A stretch of 6,121 nucleotides of DNA from an uncultured Candidatus Saccharibacteria bacterium (GCA_946886725.1 CAMPJF010000066.1:1-6121); one strand, 5' to 3'; counted from the first letter of the stretch, positions 1-5,453 are shown. The notes: a model not told the origin generated them from the sequence alone. Numbers and translations: made by a program.

Positions 1-204
1 AAGCAGAATAACGCCGGGGCGCGCTGTTTGCTGGCCTTCGTAATCGCCTCGTGAGAATAGATAGTCGAGCAATTCTTCGCCGTCTTTTACGCGAACAAGC
101 GTATTAAGCAGCTTACTTTCCTTGAGGGCTTTTTTTGTGAGCACGTAATCGTCATCGTCATCATCGGCCATCAAAATAGTAATTGGGGCTTTGTTAGTCG
201 TCAT
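1..204 (-). CDS. Response regulator receiver protein, CheY/Rcp1-like (3' part outside window)
   Basis: Only the first 68 codons lie in the window; the gene continues past base 1. The start of a receiver (REC) domain is visible: a hydrophobic beta1 strand (ITILMA, residues 8-13) followed by an acidic cluster of six consecutive Asp (14-19) that would hold the Mg2+-binding acidic pair, then helix 1, and the 'VKDGEELLDYLFSRGDYEG' stretch typical of Rcp1-type single-domain regulators that partner phytochrome-like kinases. The phospho-accepting Asp would follow 'GVILL' just beyond the window edge, so it cannot be confirmed. The start at 204 is supported by a good Shine-Dalgarno AAGGAG (plus-strand 212-217) 7 bases upstream, inside the end of the histidine kinase gene. 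The 11-base overlap with that gene implies translational coupling and a cognate kinase-regulator pair. An output domain cannot be excluded because the end is missing. Confidence 0.88.
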   Translation of the reverse strand, partial: MTTNKAPITILMADDDDDDYVLTKKALKESKLLNTLVRVKDGEELLDYLFSRGDYEGQQTARPGVILL

Positions 205-2431
205 GCATTTGCTCCTTGAATTTAATCGGTAACTTAATTATAAACGTTGATCCTGATCCCGGCGTACTTTTCGCGTCGATTTTTCCACCGTAGCGTTCAG
301 TAATCTTGCGGCAAACCGCCAACCCTATACCTGTACCATCATAGGCGTCTTTGCCGTGAAGCCGCTGAAAAACCGAGAAAATACGATCTAAATACTTTTC
401 GTCAAAGCCGATACCGTTATCTTTGACGTGGATTTCATAATACTTGTCAGTTTTTGAAAGCGGCTGCACTGTGACTGTCACCACCGGCGGCGTATCCGTT
501 TGATGGAACTTCAATGCGTTACCAATGAGGTTTTGAAATAGCTGGCGCATATGCGTTGCGTCGGCCCAAACCGCTGGTAACTTTGCGATCGTCACGGTTC
601 CCTTTTTTTCCAAGATACTCGCCTCCAAGTCACTAACGACATCTTTTACGATGACGTTCAGGTCAACTTGTTTGACATCTTGCGGCTTCGTAGAGACGCG
701 TGAGAAAGCTAACAGATCCTGGATAAGTGTACTCATTCGTGATGCGGCGCTACGCATGCGATTCAAATACTCTTCACCCTCGCCCAATTTATCCTTGTAT
801 TCACTTTCTAGTAGATCACCGAATGCTTGTATTTTACGTAGCGGCTCCTGCAGGTCGTGCGACGCAACATAGGCAAAATCTTGCAACTCCTGGTTACTGC
901 GCGCAAGACTTTTACTGTACTTCTGTAGTTCACGCTCAATCTTTTGACTGCGGCGAATTTCTTTCTCGAGGCCGTCGTTCGTTTCAACAAGCTGGGCTGT
1001 TCGCTCTATTACCCGGCTTTCAAGCACTTCATTCGCCGTCTCTAATTTTTGCTGCAATACCTTACGCTCTGCCAGTTCGTGCTGAGCTGCTTGATAAAGA
1101 TTTGCATTATACACGGCAAGCGCGGCACGGTTAGCAAGGCCTTTTGCGACCTCGAGGTCAGAGTCCTTGTAGTGCACTTTCGATTCAGCAGAGATGAGAC
1201 TGATTGCACCAATCACTTTATTGTTAAGCTTCATCGGAACAATAATTGCCGAGCTAAATCCGATATCACGCATGAGCTTCAACTCTTGCTCGTCTTTTGC
1301 GGCAGCAACGAGCATTTCGTCAGGAATGTCAGGATAGTATTCAAACTCACCAGTGCGCAGTACCCTAGGTAGTCCGCTAGGGGCGTCCATGTCGGGCGGT
1401 CCTTGTTTTTCGTGCAGTTCTTCTGCCCACTTAACCTTTTTTGGATCGCGGTGCGCCACTGCGACGCGTTGCACTTTTTTATTCTGATACAGATCGATCG
1501 TGCACCAATCGGCGATATTCGGCACAACCATCTTTGCGATCGTATTAAGCGTCACTTTTGGATCAAGTGATGCGGAAAACTGCGTACTAGCAGCGGTCAA
1601 GAATTTTAAGTTGTTCTCTGCTGATTTTCGATCTGTAATATCAACGATTACCCCAGGGAATTTGACGGGCTGGTCCGAATCGTCGGATTCAATCTGGCCG
1701 CGTACAATCACCCAGCGCATATCGCCGTTACTATCCATCACTCGGTATTCGCTCTCGTACAACACCTTTGAATGTAGAGCGCTATCAATCTCACCGACAA
1801 CACGCTCTCGGTCTTCGGGATGAATTGAGTTCAAGAATGAATCTAGGGACAAACCGTCTTTTACCTGTTCGGTCGACAAGCCAAACATCGATGCAAGGTT
1901 ATCGTCAGCAAACACTTTATCTTGCTTCAAATCCCAGTACCACGTGCCGATGGCGCTATTCGAAAGCGTCTGCTCTAGCTGCGACTGAGTTATGTCAAGC
2001 TTTTGCTGAGTCAAGACTCTAGCGGTAATGTCTTCGGTCGCCTGGTATACTGCACGAACCGTTCCATCCTGGTCGAAAACCGGGTGATGAGAAACGCTCC
2101 AGTACATCACTTTCAGATTACCCTCGGTATCCTTAAGGTCGTATTTCAGATCAGGCATAACGTCCTGCTGGCCTGTCTTGATTACTTTCCTAATAGATTC
2201 CAGCAATCGACTGTTGCCGTTTTTTACGTATTCTTCAGAGGTATCAGGAAAAGCGTCGAACAGCGGTTTACCAATGACATCTTGCCTGCGCACCATCGCA
2301 ACCGATGCATGCGCTTCGTTTTCTTCGATAATCGTAAATGTGGGATCGTCAGCGTCAAACACGATATACGGAGCCGTGAGTGAGTGAAATAATTTTTTGT
2401 AATCAATCTTAGATTCTACTTTTACAGCCAT
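194..2431 (-). CDS. Soluble multi-sensor histidine kinase (PAS-PAS-GAF-HisKA-HATPase_c)
   Basis: A 745-residue sensor kinase that should autophosphorylate a histidine and pass the phosphate to the adjacent response regulator. Domains in order: PAS 1 with its PAC tail (about 12-140, ending ATEDITARV), PAS 2 of the PAS_3 type (about 150-270, with HPEDRERV and ending GVIVDITDRK), GAF (about 275-445), a coiled-coil linker (about 447-515), HisKA with H-box ASHDLQEPLR (His525), and HATPase_c with N-box NLIGNALKF (Asn638), G1 box DNGIGF (671-676), F-box FSVFQ (685-689) and G2 box GTGIGL (699-704). All key catalytic motifs are intact. No transmembrane segment or signal peptide is visible, so it should sense cytoplasmic or diffusible cues; no ligand can be assigned, and no phytochrome chromophore Cys is evident. 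The kinase core resembles the SHDLQEPLRKIQAFGD family common in bacteria with Rcp1-like partners. The ATG at 2431 has only a weak ribosome site (GAAAGA). A promoter lies about 45 bases upstream. Confidence 0.95.
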   Translation of the reverse strand: MAVKVESKIDYKKLFHSLTAPYIVFDADDPTFTIIEENEAHASVAMVRRQDVIGKPLFDAFPDTSEEYVKNGNSRLLESIRKVIKTGQQDVMPDLKYDLKDTEGNLKVMYWSVSHHPVFDQDGTVRAVYQATEDITARVLTQQKLDITQSQLEQTLSNSAIGTWYWDLKQDKVFADDNLASMFGLSTEQVKDGLSLDSFLNSIHPEDRERVVGEIDSALHSKVLYESEYRVMDSNGDMRWVIVRGQIESDDSDQPVKFPGVIVDITDRKSAENNLKFLTAASTQFSASLDPKVTLNTIAKMVVPNIADWCTIDLYQNKKVQRVAVAHRDPKKVKWAEELHEKQGPPDMDAPSGLPRVLRTGEFEYYPDIPDEMLVAAAKDEQELKLMRDIGFSSAIIVPMKLNNKVIGAISLISAESKVHYKDSDLEVAKGLANRAALAVYNANLYQAAQHELAERKVLQQKLETANEVLESRVIERTAQLVETNDGLEKEIRRSQKIERELQKYSKSLARSNQELQDFAYVASHDLQEPLRKIQAFGDLLESEYKDKLGEGEEYLNRMRSAASRMSTLIQDLLAFSRVSTKPQDVKQVDLNVIVKDVVSDLEASILEKKGTVTIAKLPAVWADATHMRQLFQNLIGNALKFHQTDTPPVVTVTVQPLSKTDKYYEIHVKDNGIGFDEKYLDRIFSVFQRLHGKDAYDGTGIGLAVCRKITERYGGKIDAKSTPGSGSTFIIKLPIKFKEQMHDD

Positions 2432-2476
2432 AAATATCTTTCAAGCAGCCATTCATCTGCGGATTAGTCTTAGGTC

Positions 2477-2505
2477 ATTATACGTCTGTTGGCACTTGAT
2501 GCAAA
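2477..2505 (-). promoter_or_regulatory. Sigma70-type promoter of the histidine kinase operon
   Basis: Read on the minus strand: -35 TTTGCA (2505-2500, 4 of 6 consensus), spacer of exactly 17, -10 TATAAT (2482-2477, perfect). Predicted transcription start is near 2470, giving a leader of about 39 bases before the kinase ATG at 2431. The -35 box sits immediately beyond the hairpin that ends the upstream gene. Confidence 0.7.
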
Positions 2506-2506
2506 C

Positions 2507-2547
2507 ATACAAATAGAGCGTGGCTCGCTCTATTTGTATCTGTTTTT
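2507..2547. terminator. Hairpin terminator behind the GlsB-like gene (possibly bidirectional)
   Basis: A perfect 14-base inverted repeat: ATACAAATAGAGCG (2507-2520) pairs with 2526-2539 around a 5-base loop TGGCT. On the plus strand it is followed by TCTGTTTTT; on the minus strand by GTTTGC, a weaker T tract. The flanking AAACA/TGTTT can extend the stem across a small bulge. Its place 8-48 bases after the stop of the minus-strand GlsB-like gene fits termination of that gene before the kinase promoter. No plus-strand gene ends here, so the plus-strand use may be fortuitous. Confidence 0.65.
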
Positions 2548-2554
2548 AATGTAA

Positions 2555-2827
2555 CTATACTCGATGCGCAGTACGGCCCGACGCCGCTTTTACGATGGCG
2601 AGTAAGATGACTGCGCCGATAATTGCCACAATAACGCCCATAATACTAAACGTCTCAGGGGCAGCACCGGTCATCATACGTACCAAGAAGCCACCAATGA
2701 AAGCACCGATGATACCTACAACTATATTAGCCATAGCTCCCATCTCTGCGTCGGTATGCATAATCTTTGATGCGATCCATCCTGCTAATGCGCCGACGAT
2801 AATCCAAGTGATAATTTCCATAATCAT
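2555..2827 (-). CDS. GlsB/YeaQ/YmgE family stress-response membrane protein
   Basis: A 90-residue, very hydrophobic protein matching the Transgly_assoc family (GlsB/YeaQ/YmgE) in length and layout: three predicted membrane helices (about 3-22, 33-53 and 60-82), a glycine-rich first helix with IIVGALAGWIASK, a central NIVVGIIGAFIGGFL block characteristic of the family, and a last helix followed by a short basic tail. It should sit in the cytoplasmic membrane. Members are often induced by stress and their molecular role is not settled; the older name 'transglycosylase-associated' does not indicate an enzyme activity. The start at 2827 is chosen because AGGAGA (plus-strand 2835-2840) lies 7 bases upstream; an alternative ATG at 2821 would drop two residues. 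The gene is monocistronic, with a hairpin terminator behind it. Confidence 0.9.
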   Translation of the reverse strand: MIMEIITWIIVGALAGWIASKIMHTDAEMGAMANIVVGIIGAFIGGFLVRMMTGAAPETFSIMGVIVAIIGAVILLAIVKAASGRTAHRV

Positions 2828-2861
2828 TGCTTTGTCTCCTCTTTACGTTATTTATGGTCCT

Positions 2862-2894
2862 ATCATAAAATTCATTTAACAAGCGAGCTGTAAA
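2862..2894 (-). promoter_or_regulatory. Possible promoter of the GlsB-like gene
   Basis: On the minus strand there is a good -35-like TTTACA (2894-2889, 5 of 6) and a -10-like TATGAT (2867-2862), but 21 bases apart, which is too long for sigma70. A weaker TTTTAT (2871-2866) would give the correct spacing of 17. The stretch is AT-rich and lies between two genes, so a promoter is expected, but the exact elements are uncertain. Confidence 0.35.
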
Positions 2895-2915
2895 AAATAT
2901 CACTAAATTTACATT

Positions 2916-3335
2916 TCACCCGCCTTTCACGCCATCTCTCCCCTTATCCTTTACCTGCTCTACCACCGTATCTTGTAATCCGGGCGCGCTTTTGGGTAGC
3001 TCGATTTGCTTCTCGACGACACTGTAATGCGCATTAGCATGGACGACGCGTTCGATAGCAGGGATATTATGACCTTTGACGACCACGAAACGATTTCTTT
3101 GTTCATGAATATGCGCATATGCGCGTGGCGTCAACATAATGCGCACTTCACATTTTTCATCCGAGCATTCGCAGTAAAAGTGTAATGGCGCATTATCGTC
3201 ATAACTAAGTTCAGACTTACCCTCTTGCTTTGCAAGCTGCACTAGCTCGTCAAAACCCCTTTGAATCCGCTCATTATATTCCCGAAACACCATTTCATTT
3301 TGCGCCATACGACGCGCCGCCTGAGTACTAACCAT
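2916..3335 (-). CDS. Conserved hypothetical protein with C-x-C-x4-C cluster
   Basis: A 139-residue soluble protein without signal peptide or membrane segment. The N-terminal part is helical (ARRMAQNEMVFREYNERI, about 7-24). It is followed by HFYCECSDEKCEVRIMLTP with Cys55, Cys57 and Cys62, then a segment rich in aromatic and His residues (RFVVVKGHNIP, 82-92) and ERVVHANAHYSVVEK. From memory this matches a small hypothetical family widespread in Actinobacteria and other soil bacteria, with the pattern NE..FRE.NERI...F.CEC.D..C...I.LT..EY......RF.V..GH..P..ERVV......VVEK. No function is established that I can name. The Cys/His content makes metal binding possible but this is inference. The charged tail after about residue 113 looks disordered. 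The start is uncertain: the ATG at 3335 has AAGG only one base upstream and AAAGG 15 bases upstream; a later in-frame ATG lies at 3308. Confidence 0.8.
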   Translation of the reverse strand: MVSTQAARRMAQNEMVFREYNERIQRGFDELVQLAKQEGKSELSYDDNAPLHFYCECSDEKCEVRIMLTPRAYAHIHEQRNRFVVVKGHNIPAIERVVHANAHYSVVEKQIELPKSAPGLQDTVVEQVKDKGRDGVKGG

Positions 3336-3384
3336 ACCTTCCCGACACCGCCTTTCTTGCGATTAAAGCACCTGCTGTCGCCGA

Positions 3385-3633
3385 TTAAGGCTGTGTTGTC
3401 GTATCGGTATCGTCCTGATCAACACCATCTGGACCTTTATCGATTGCTTCGGCGCCTTGCTCAACACCTTGCTCGATAGTCTGCGCAGATTGTTCCGCTG
3501 CTTCACGAATTCGTTCATCCAGATCCGCCCCCGTACGTTCATACGCCATCCAGGCAAGAATAAACGCCGCAATTGCAATAACCAGCGCAATCATAGCGAC
3601 TACCCCTGAAAATCCTTGTTGCTTTTCACGCAT
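3385..3633 (-). CDS. Small single-pass membrane protein with degenerate prepilin-like N terminus
   Basis: An 82-residue protein: short basic N terminus (MREKQQ), one membrane helix (about 8-30, GVVAMIALVIAIAAFILAW), then a helical, highly charged segment (about 32-65) with Gln/Glu repeats and an acidic Asp/Thr-rich tail. The basic N terminus predicts N-in, with the acidic tail outside. The QQGFS junction followed by a long hydrophobic helix resembles prepilin leaders, but position +5 after the Gly is Val, not the conserved Glu, so processing by prepilin peptidase and assembly into a pilus are doubtful. AAAGGA (plus-strand 3640-3645) lies 6 bases upstream and supports the start at 3633. It may be co-transcribed with the downstream Cys-cluster protein, whose start is 49 bases further on. 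No function can be assigned. Confidence 0.8.
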   Translation of the reverse strand: MREKQQGFSGVVAMIALVIAIAAFILAWMAYERTGADLDERIREAAEQSAQTIEQGVEQGAEAIDKGPDGVDQDDTDTTTQP

Positions 3634-3683
3634 ATTACATCCTTTCGTTAGTTAATACCCCTAGCCTAACAGCTCGTCAGTTA

Positions 3684-3705
3684 TGTGAATATGAAATATT
3701 TCACA
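3684..3705. repeat. Overlapping palindromes, possible operator
   Basis: A perfect 12-base palindrome TGAAATATTTCA occupies 3692-3703, and an overlapping inverted repeat TGTGAA (3684-3689)/TTCACA (3700-3705) is separated by 10 bases. The element lies just downstream of the -10-like TATGAT of the 82-residue membrane protein, around the predicted transcription start, where a repressor could act. AT-rich palindromes also occur by chance. Confidence 0.35.
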
Positions 3706-3709
3706 GCTA

Positions 3710-3738
3710 ATCATAAGTAGGGATCGTATCTAATTAAA
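3710..3738 (-). promoter_or_regulatory. Possible promoter of the 82-residue membrane protein gene
   Basis: Minus-strand TATGAT (3715-3710, 5 of 6) preceded at 17 bases by TTTAAT (3738-3733, 3 of 6). The -35 overlaps the last codons of the mini-prepilin gene. The weak -35 makes this tentative; transcription may also come through from the mini-prepilin promoter. Confidence 0.35.
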
Positions 3739-3831
3739 GTAAGCAACGGCAAGCAGAATGATTATGGCAACAACAATAACAAATACTTCGAGAAGGGTAA
3801 AACCAGCTTGGTTATGTGTGGGTCGTTGCAT
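3730..3831 (-). CDS. Mini type IV prepilin (33 residues, N-methylation motif and helix only)
   Basis: A short gene of 33 codons plus a TAG stop. The product starts MQRPTHNQAG then FTLLEVFVIVVAIIILLAVA and ends YFN. This is a textbook type IV prepilin leader: short basic N terminus, Gly10|Phe11 cleavage site for prepilin peptidase, Glu at +5 of the mature protein (Glu15), then a hydrophobic helix. After cleavage only 23 residues would remain, essentially the transmembrane/assembly helix without the globular pilin head. An extended -10 promoter lies immediately upstream (3858-3866); the ribosome site is weak (GCGAGTG, 5 bases before the ATG). No remnant of a pilin head is seen in the 97 bases to the next gene in any frame, so it does not look like a recent truncation. 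It could act as a minor pilin, a priming subunit or a small membrane peptide. Confidence 0.72.
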   Translation of the reverse strand: MQRPTHNQAGFTLLEVFVIVVAIIILLAVAYFN

Positions 3832-3857
3832 AAAAACACTCGCTTATTAGTACCTAC

Positions 3858-3866
3858 ATAATACCA
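3858..3866 (-). promoter_or_regulatory. Extended -10 promoter of the mini-prepilin gene
   Basis: Minus-strand TGGTATTAT: a TG one base before TATTAT (5 of 6 match to TATAAT). No good -35 is seen at 17 bases (CATACC), consistent with an extended -10 promoter. Predicted start near 3851, about 20 bases before the ATG at 3831. Confidence 0.5.
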
Positions 3867-3890
3867 CGAATATATACCTTGGTATGGTAT
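3861..3890. repeat. ATACC/GGTAT repeat cluster between divergent promoters
   Basis: ATACC occurs at 3861-3865 and 3874-3878, and its complement GGTAT at 3881-3885 and 3886-3890. The inner pair forms an inverted repeat with a 2-base centre (TT). The cluster overlaps the minus-strand extended -10 and the region upstream of the plus-strand extended -10, so a bound regulator could affect both directions. Confidence 0.4.
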
Positions 3891-3894
3891 TTTT

Positions 3895-3903
3895 TGCTAT
3901 ACT
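3895..3903 (+). promoter_or_regulatory. atp promoter: Extended -10 promoter of the ATP synthase cluster
   Basis: TGCTATACT: a TG one base before TATACT (5 of 6). A -35-like TTGGTA at 3879-3884 is only 13 bases away, too close, and the properly spaced hexamer (TACCTT, 3875-3880) is poor, so activity would rest on the extended -10. Predicted start is about A3909, giving a leader of about 12 bases that just contains the ribosome site AAGAGG (3912-3917). Confidence 0.5.
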
Positions 3904-3920
3904 TAAGCATTAAGAGGAAT

Positions 3921-4805
3921 ATGGCTATATATATGACTGATCAGCGGGCGGGCAAAACAAGTCACACGGCACATGCAACGACAAAATACAGGTTTGGATC
4001 CACAGGTTTTTGGGTGGCCAGTCTTGTTTTATGCGCCCTGGTACTTCCCGTCTCTGTCAGCGCCATCACTTCACTGTCTCAAGGCTTCTCAACCGACGAA
4101 GCACTTTCGCTCGGCTCTATTGTCAGCCTGAAATCCAACACAACAGATCGGGTCATTGCCGCATCATCCAGCAATGCAGACAGCATACTTGGAGTGGTCA
4201 TCAACGACGGCAGCTCGCTACTGACACTCTCTAACGGCCAAGAAGATCAAGTACAGGTTGCGACCAGCGGCATGGTCTCGGTATTAGTCTCTGATATCAA
4301 CGGCGAAATCAAACAAGGTGACTCAATTACCGCATCACCCGTCAAGGGAGTCGGCATGAAGGCAACCAGCAATGCCAAAGTCGTCGGCATCGCCCAAGGT
4401 AAACCCGTCAACAGTGACAACACACAGCAAACCTATAAAGATAGTGAAAACAAAGATCACCCAATTCGCCTTGGTGAAGTTCCAGTATTAATCAATGTTT
4501 CGTATTACTACAAACAACCCGACAAAACAATTATCCCCTCCGCTATTCAAAATGTCGCCAACGCGCTTGCTGGCAAAACCGTTAACACCACGCCGATCCT
4601 TATTAGCGGCGCCATCTTCATCATTACCTTGGCGGTCGTCGTCAGTATTATCTACTCCATGATACGCAGCAGTATTATCTCTGTCGGACGAAACCCAATG
4701 TCGCAATCTGCTGTCTACCGCGACGTCATTCAGCTGTCTGCACTTGTTCTAGGCATTCTAGCCGTCTCATTAACATCAATCTATTTCATTCTAACGAGGT
4801 TTTAA
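3921..4805 (+). CDS. Exported beta-rich domain fused to a subunit-c-like membrane hairpin; first gene of the ATP synthase cluster
   Basis: A 294-residue membrane protein with no family I can name. Layout: basic Thr/His-rich N terminus (1-27); hydrophobic signal or anchor segment (about 28-48, ending SVSA); an extracytoplasmic, Ser/Val/Gly-rich, probably beta domain (about 50-200) with SGMVSVLVSDINGEIKQGDS, a pattern that reminds me of domains in CPR surface proteins (V.V...G.I..GD..T.S..G..MKAT...V.G.A); then helix 2 (about 224-247), a polar loop SVGRNP (254-259), and helix 3 (about 268-290). The hairpin and its GRNP loop resemble F-type subunit c, and the gene lies directly before atpF, where c normally is. 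The ion-binding Glu/Asp of helix 2 is absent (Leu277 by loop-anchored alignment), and helix 1 lacks the Gly repeat. Start: ATG 3921 has AAGAGG three bases upstream (tight); ATG 3933 is an alternative giving 290 residues. A TTG at 3879 is in frame but lies upstream of the promoter -10. Confidence 0.85.
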   Translation: MAIYMTDQRAGKTSHTAHATTKYRFGSTGFWVASLVLCALVLPVSVSAITSLSQGFSTDEALSLGSIVSLKSNTTDRVIAASSSNADSILGVVINDGSSLLTLSNGQEDQVQVATSGMVSVLVSDINGEIKQGDSITASPVKGVGMKATSNAKVVGIAQGKPVNSDNTQQTYKDSENKDHPIRLGEVPVLINVSYYYKQPDKTIIPSAIQNVANALAGKTVNTTPILISGAIFIITLAVVVSIIYSMIRSSIISVGRNPMSQSAVYRDVIQLSALVLGILAVSLTSIYFILTRF

Positions 4806-4808
4806 ATT

Positions 4809-5453
4809 ATGGATTCAACTTTCTTGCAAATATTCCTGCTCATCAACGTCTTCTTGGTTGGCGCCTTGACGGCTGTCGCTATTCGTCATGCATTAGCGCA
4901 CTTTAAGCCGCACACCCATGACGCCGAGCACGCCCCGCGTCCCGCAGCTCAACAGGTCCAGATATCAAACGAGGTAAAAAACCGACTCATGAAGGCTGCC
5001 GAAGTAAAACTCGAAGCAGTCTTGGAACGCTCGACCGTTCAGCTAGAAAAGAACCTACAAGAGACCACCCGTCGTCTCGATCATCAACTTGAGCGTATCG
5101 GCACAAAAATCATTACCGATGAGATGACCCGCTACAACAAGGCGCTCGATGACCTTCAGGCTGCAACACAGCTCAGTATCGGCGGTGCGCAAAGTGAAAT
5201 CGGCAAACATCAAGAAGATCTCAAAGTAAAACTCGCCGAGCGTCAAGCAGAACTTGAAGCGCAACTTGCCCAAGAAATGGAGGCCAAGAAAGCGCAGCTC
5301 ACCCAAGAGCTCGATATTAAACTTGCCGATGCTGTGGCATCATTCCTGATCGAAACCCTCGGCCATGAAGTAGATTTAGGTGCGCAAAATGCCTACCTGA
5401 CCAAGATGCTCGATGAACACAAAGATGAAATCACCAAGGGGATTAAAGCATGA
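4809..5453 (+). CDS. atpF: F1Fo ATP synthase subunit b-like protein (peripheral stalk)
   Basis: A 214-residue protein with one N-terminal membrane helix (about 5-27), a His/Pro-rich hinge (31-48) and a long, charged, almost unbroken helical region with coiled-coil character (about 53-175), ending in a helical segment (ADAVASFLIETLGHEVDLG, 173-191). This is the architecture of subunit b, which dimerises and links subunit a in the membrane to delta on top of F1. It is longer than E. coli b (156 residues), and the sequence is divergent; the call rests on architecture plus position between the c-like gene and atpH-atpA. GAGG at 4796-4799 lies 9 bases before the ATG, and only three bases separate it from the preceding stop. 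It overlaps atpH by four bases (ATGA), implying coupled translation. Confidence 0.82.
   Translation: MDSTFLQIFLLINVFLVGALTAVAIRHALAHFKPHTHDAEHAPRPAAQQVQISNEVKNRLMKAAEVKLEAVLERSTVQLEKNLQETTRRLDHQLERIGTKIITDEMTRYNKALDDLQAATQLSIGGAQSEIGKHQEDLKVKLAERQAELEAQLAQEMEAKKAQLTQELDIKLADAVASFLIETLGHEVDLGAQNAYLTKMLDEHKDEITKGIKA

Noticed and set aside
2409..2456. Possible 15-codon upstream open frame overlapping the histidine kinase start
   Set aside because: It begins with ATG at 2456 but has no Shine-Dalgarno and no recognisable leader-peptide features; short frames like this are expected by chance.
2595..2879. Plus-strand open frame of 94 codons opposite the GlsB-like gene
   Set aside because: It is the antisense shadow of a well-supported membrane protein gene; its Ile/Pro/Ala-rich composition is what the opposite strand of that gene would give, and it lacks a ribosome site.
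3730..3831. Mini-prepilin as a frameshifted pseudogene of a full pilin
   Set aside because: No further pilin-like sequence is seen in any minus-strand frame between its stop and the next start at 3633, and the latter gene has its own ribosome site. Distant decay cannot be ruled out.
3879..3920. Longer N terminus for the c-like membrane protein from a TTG at 3879
   Set aside because: It would place the extended -10 promoter inside the coding sequence, has no ribosome site, and adds residues before an otherwise complete signal segment.
4488..4706. Minus-strand open frame of 72 codons within the c-like gene
   Set aside because: It is antisense to a gene with clear membrane segments and has no support of its own.
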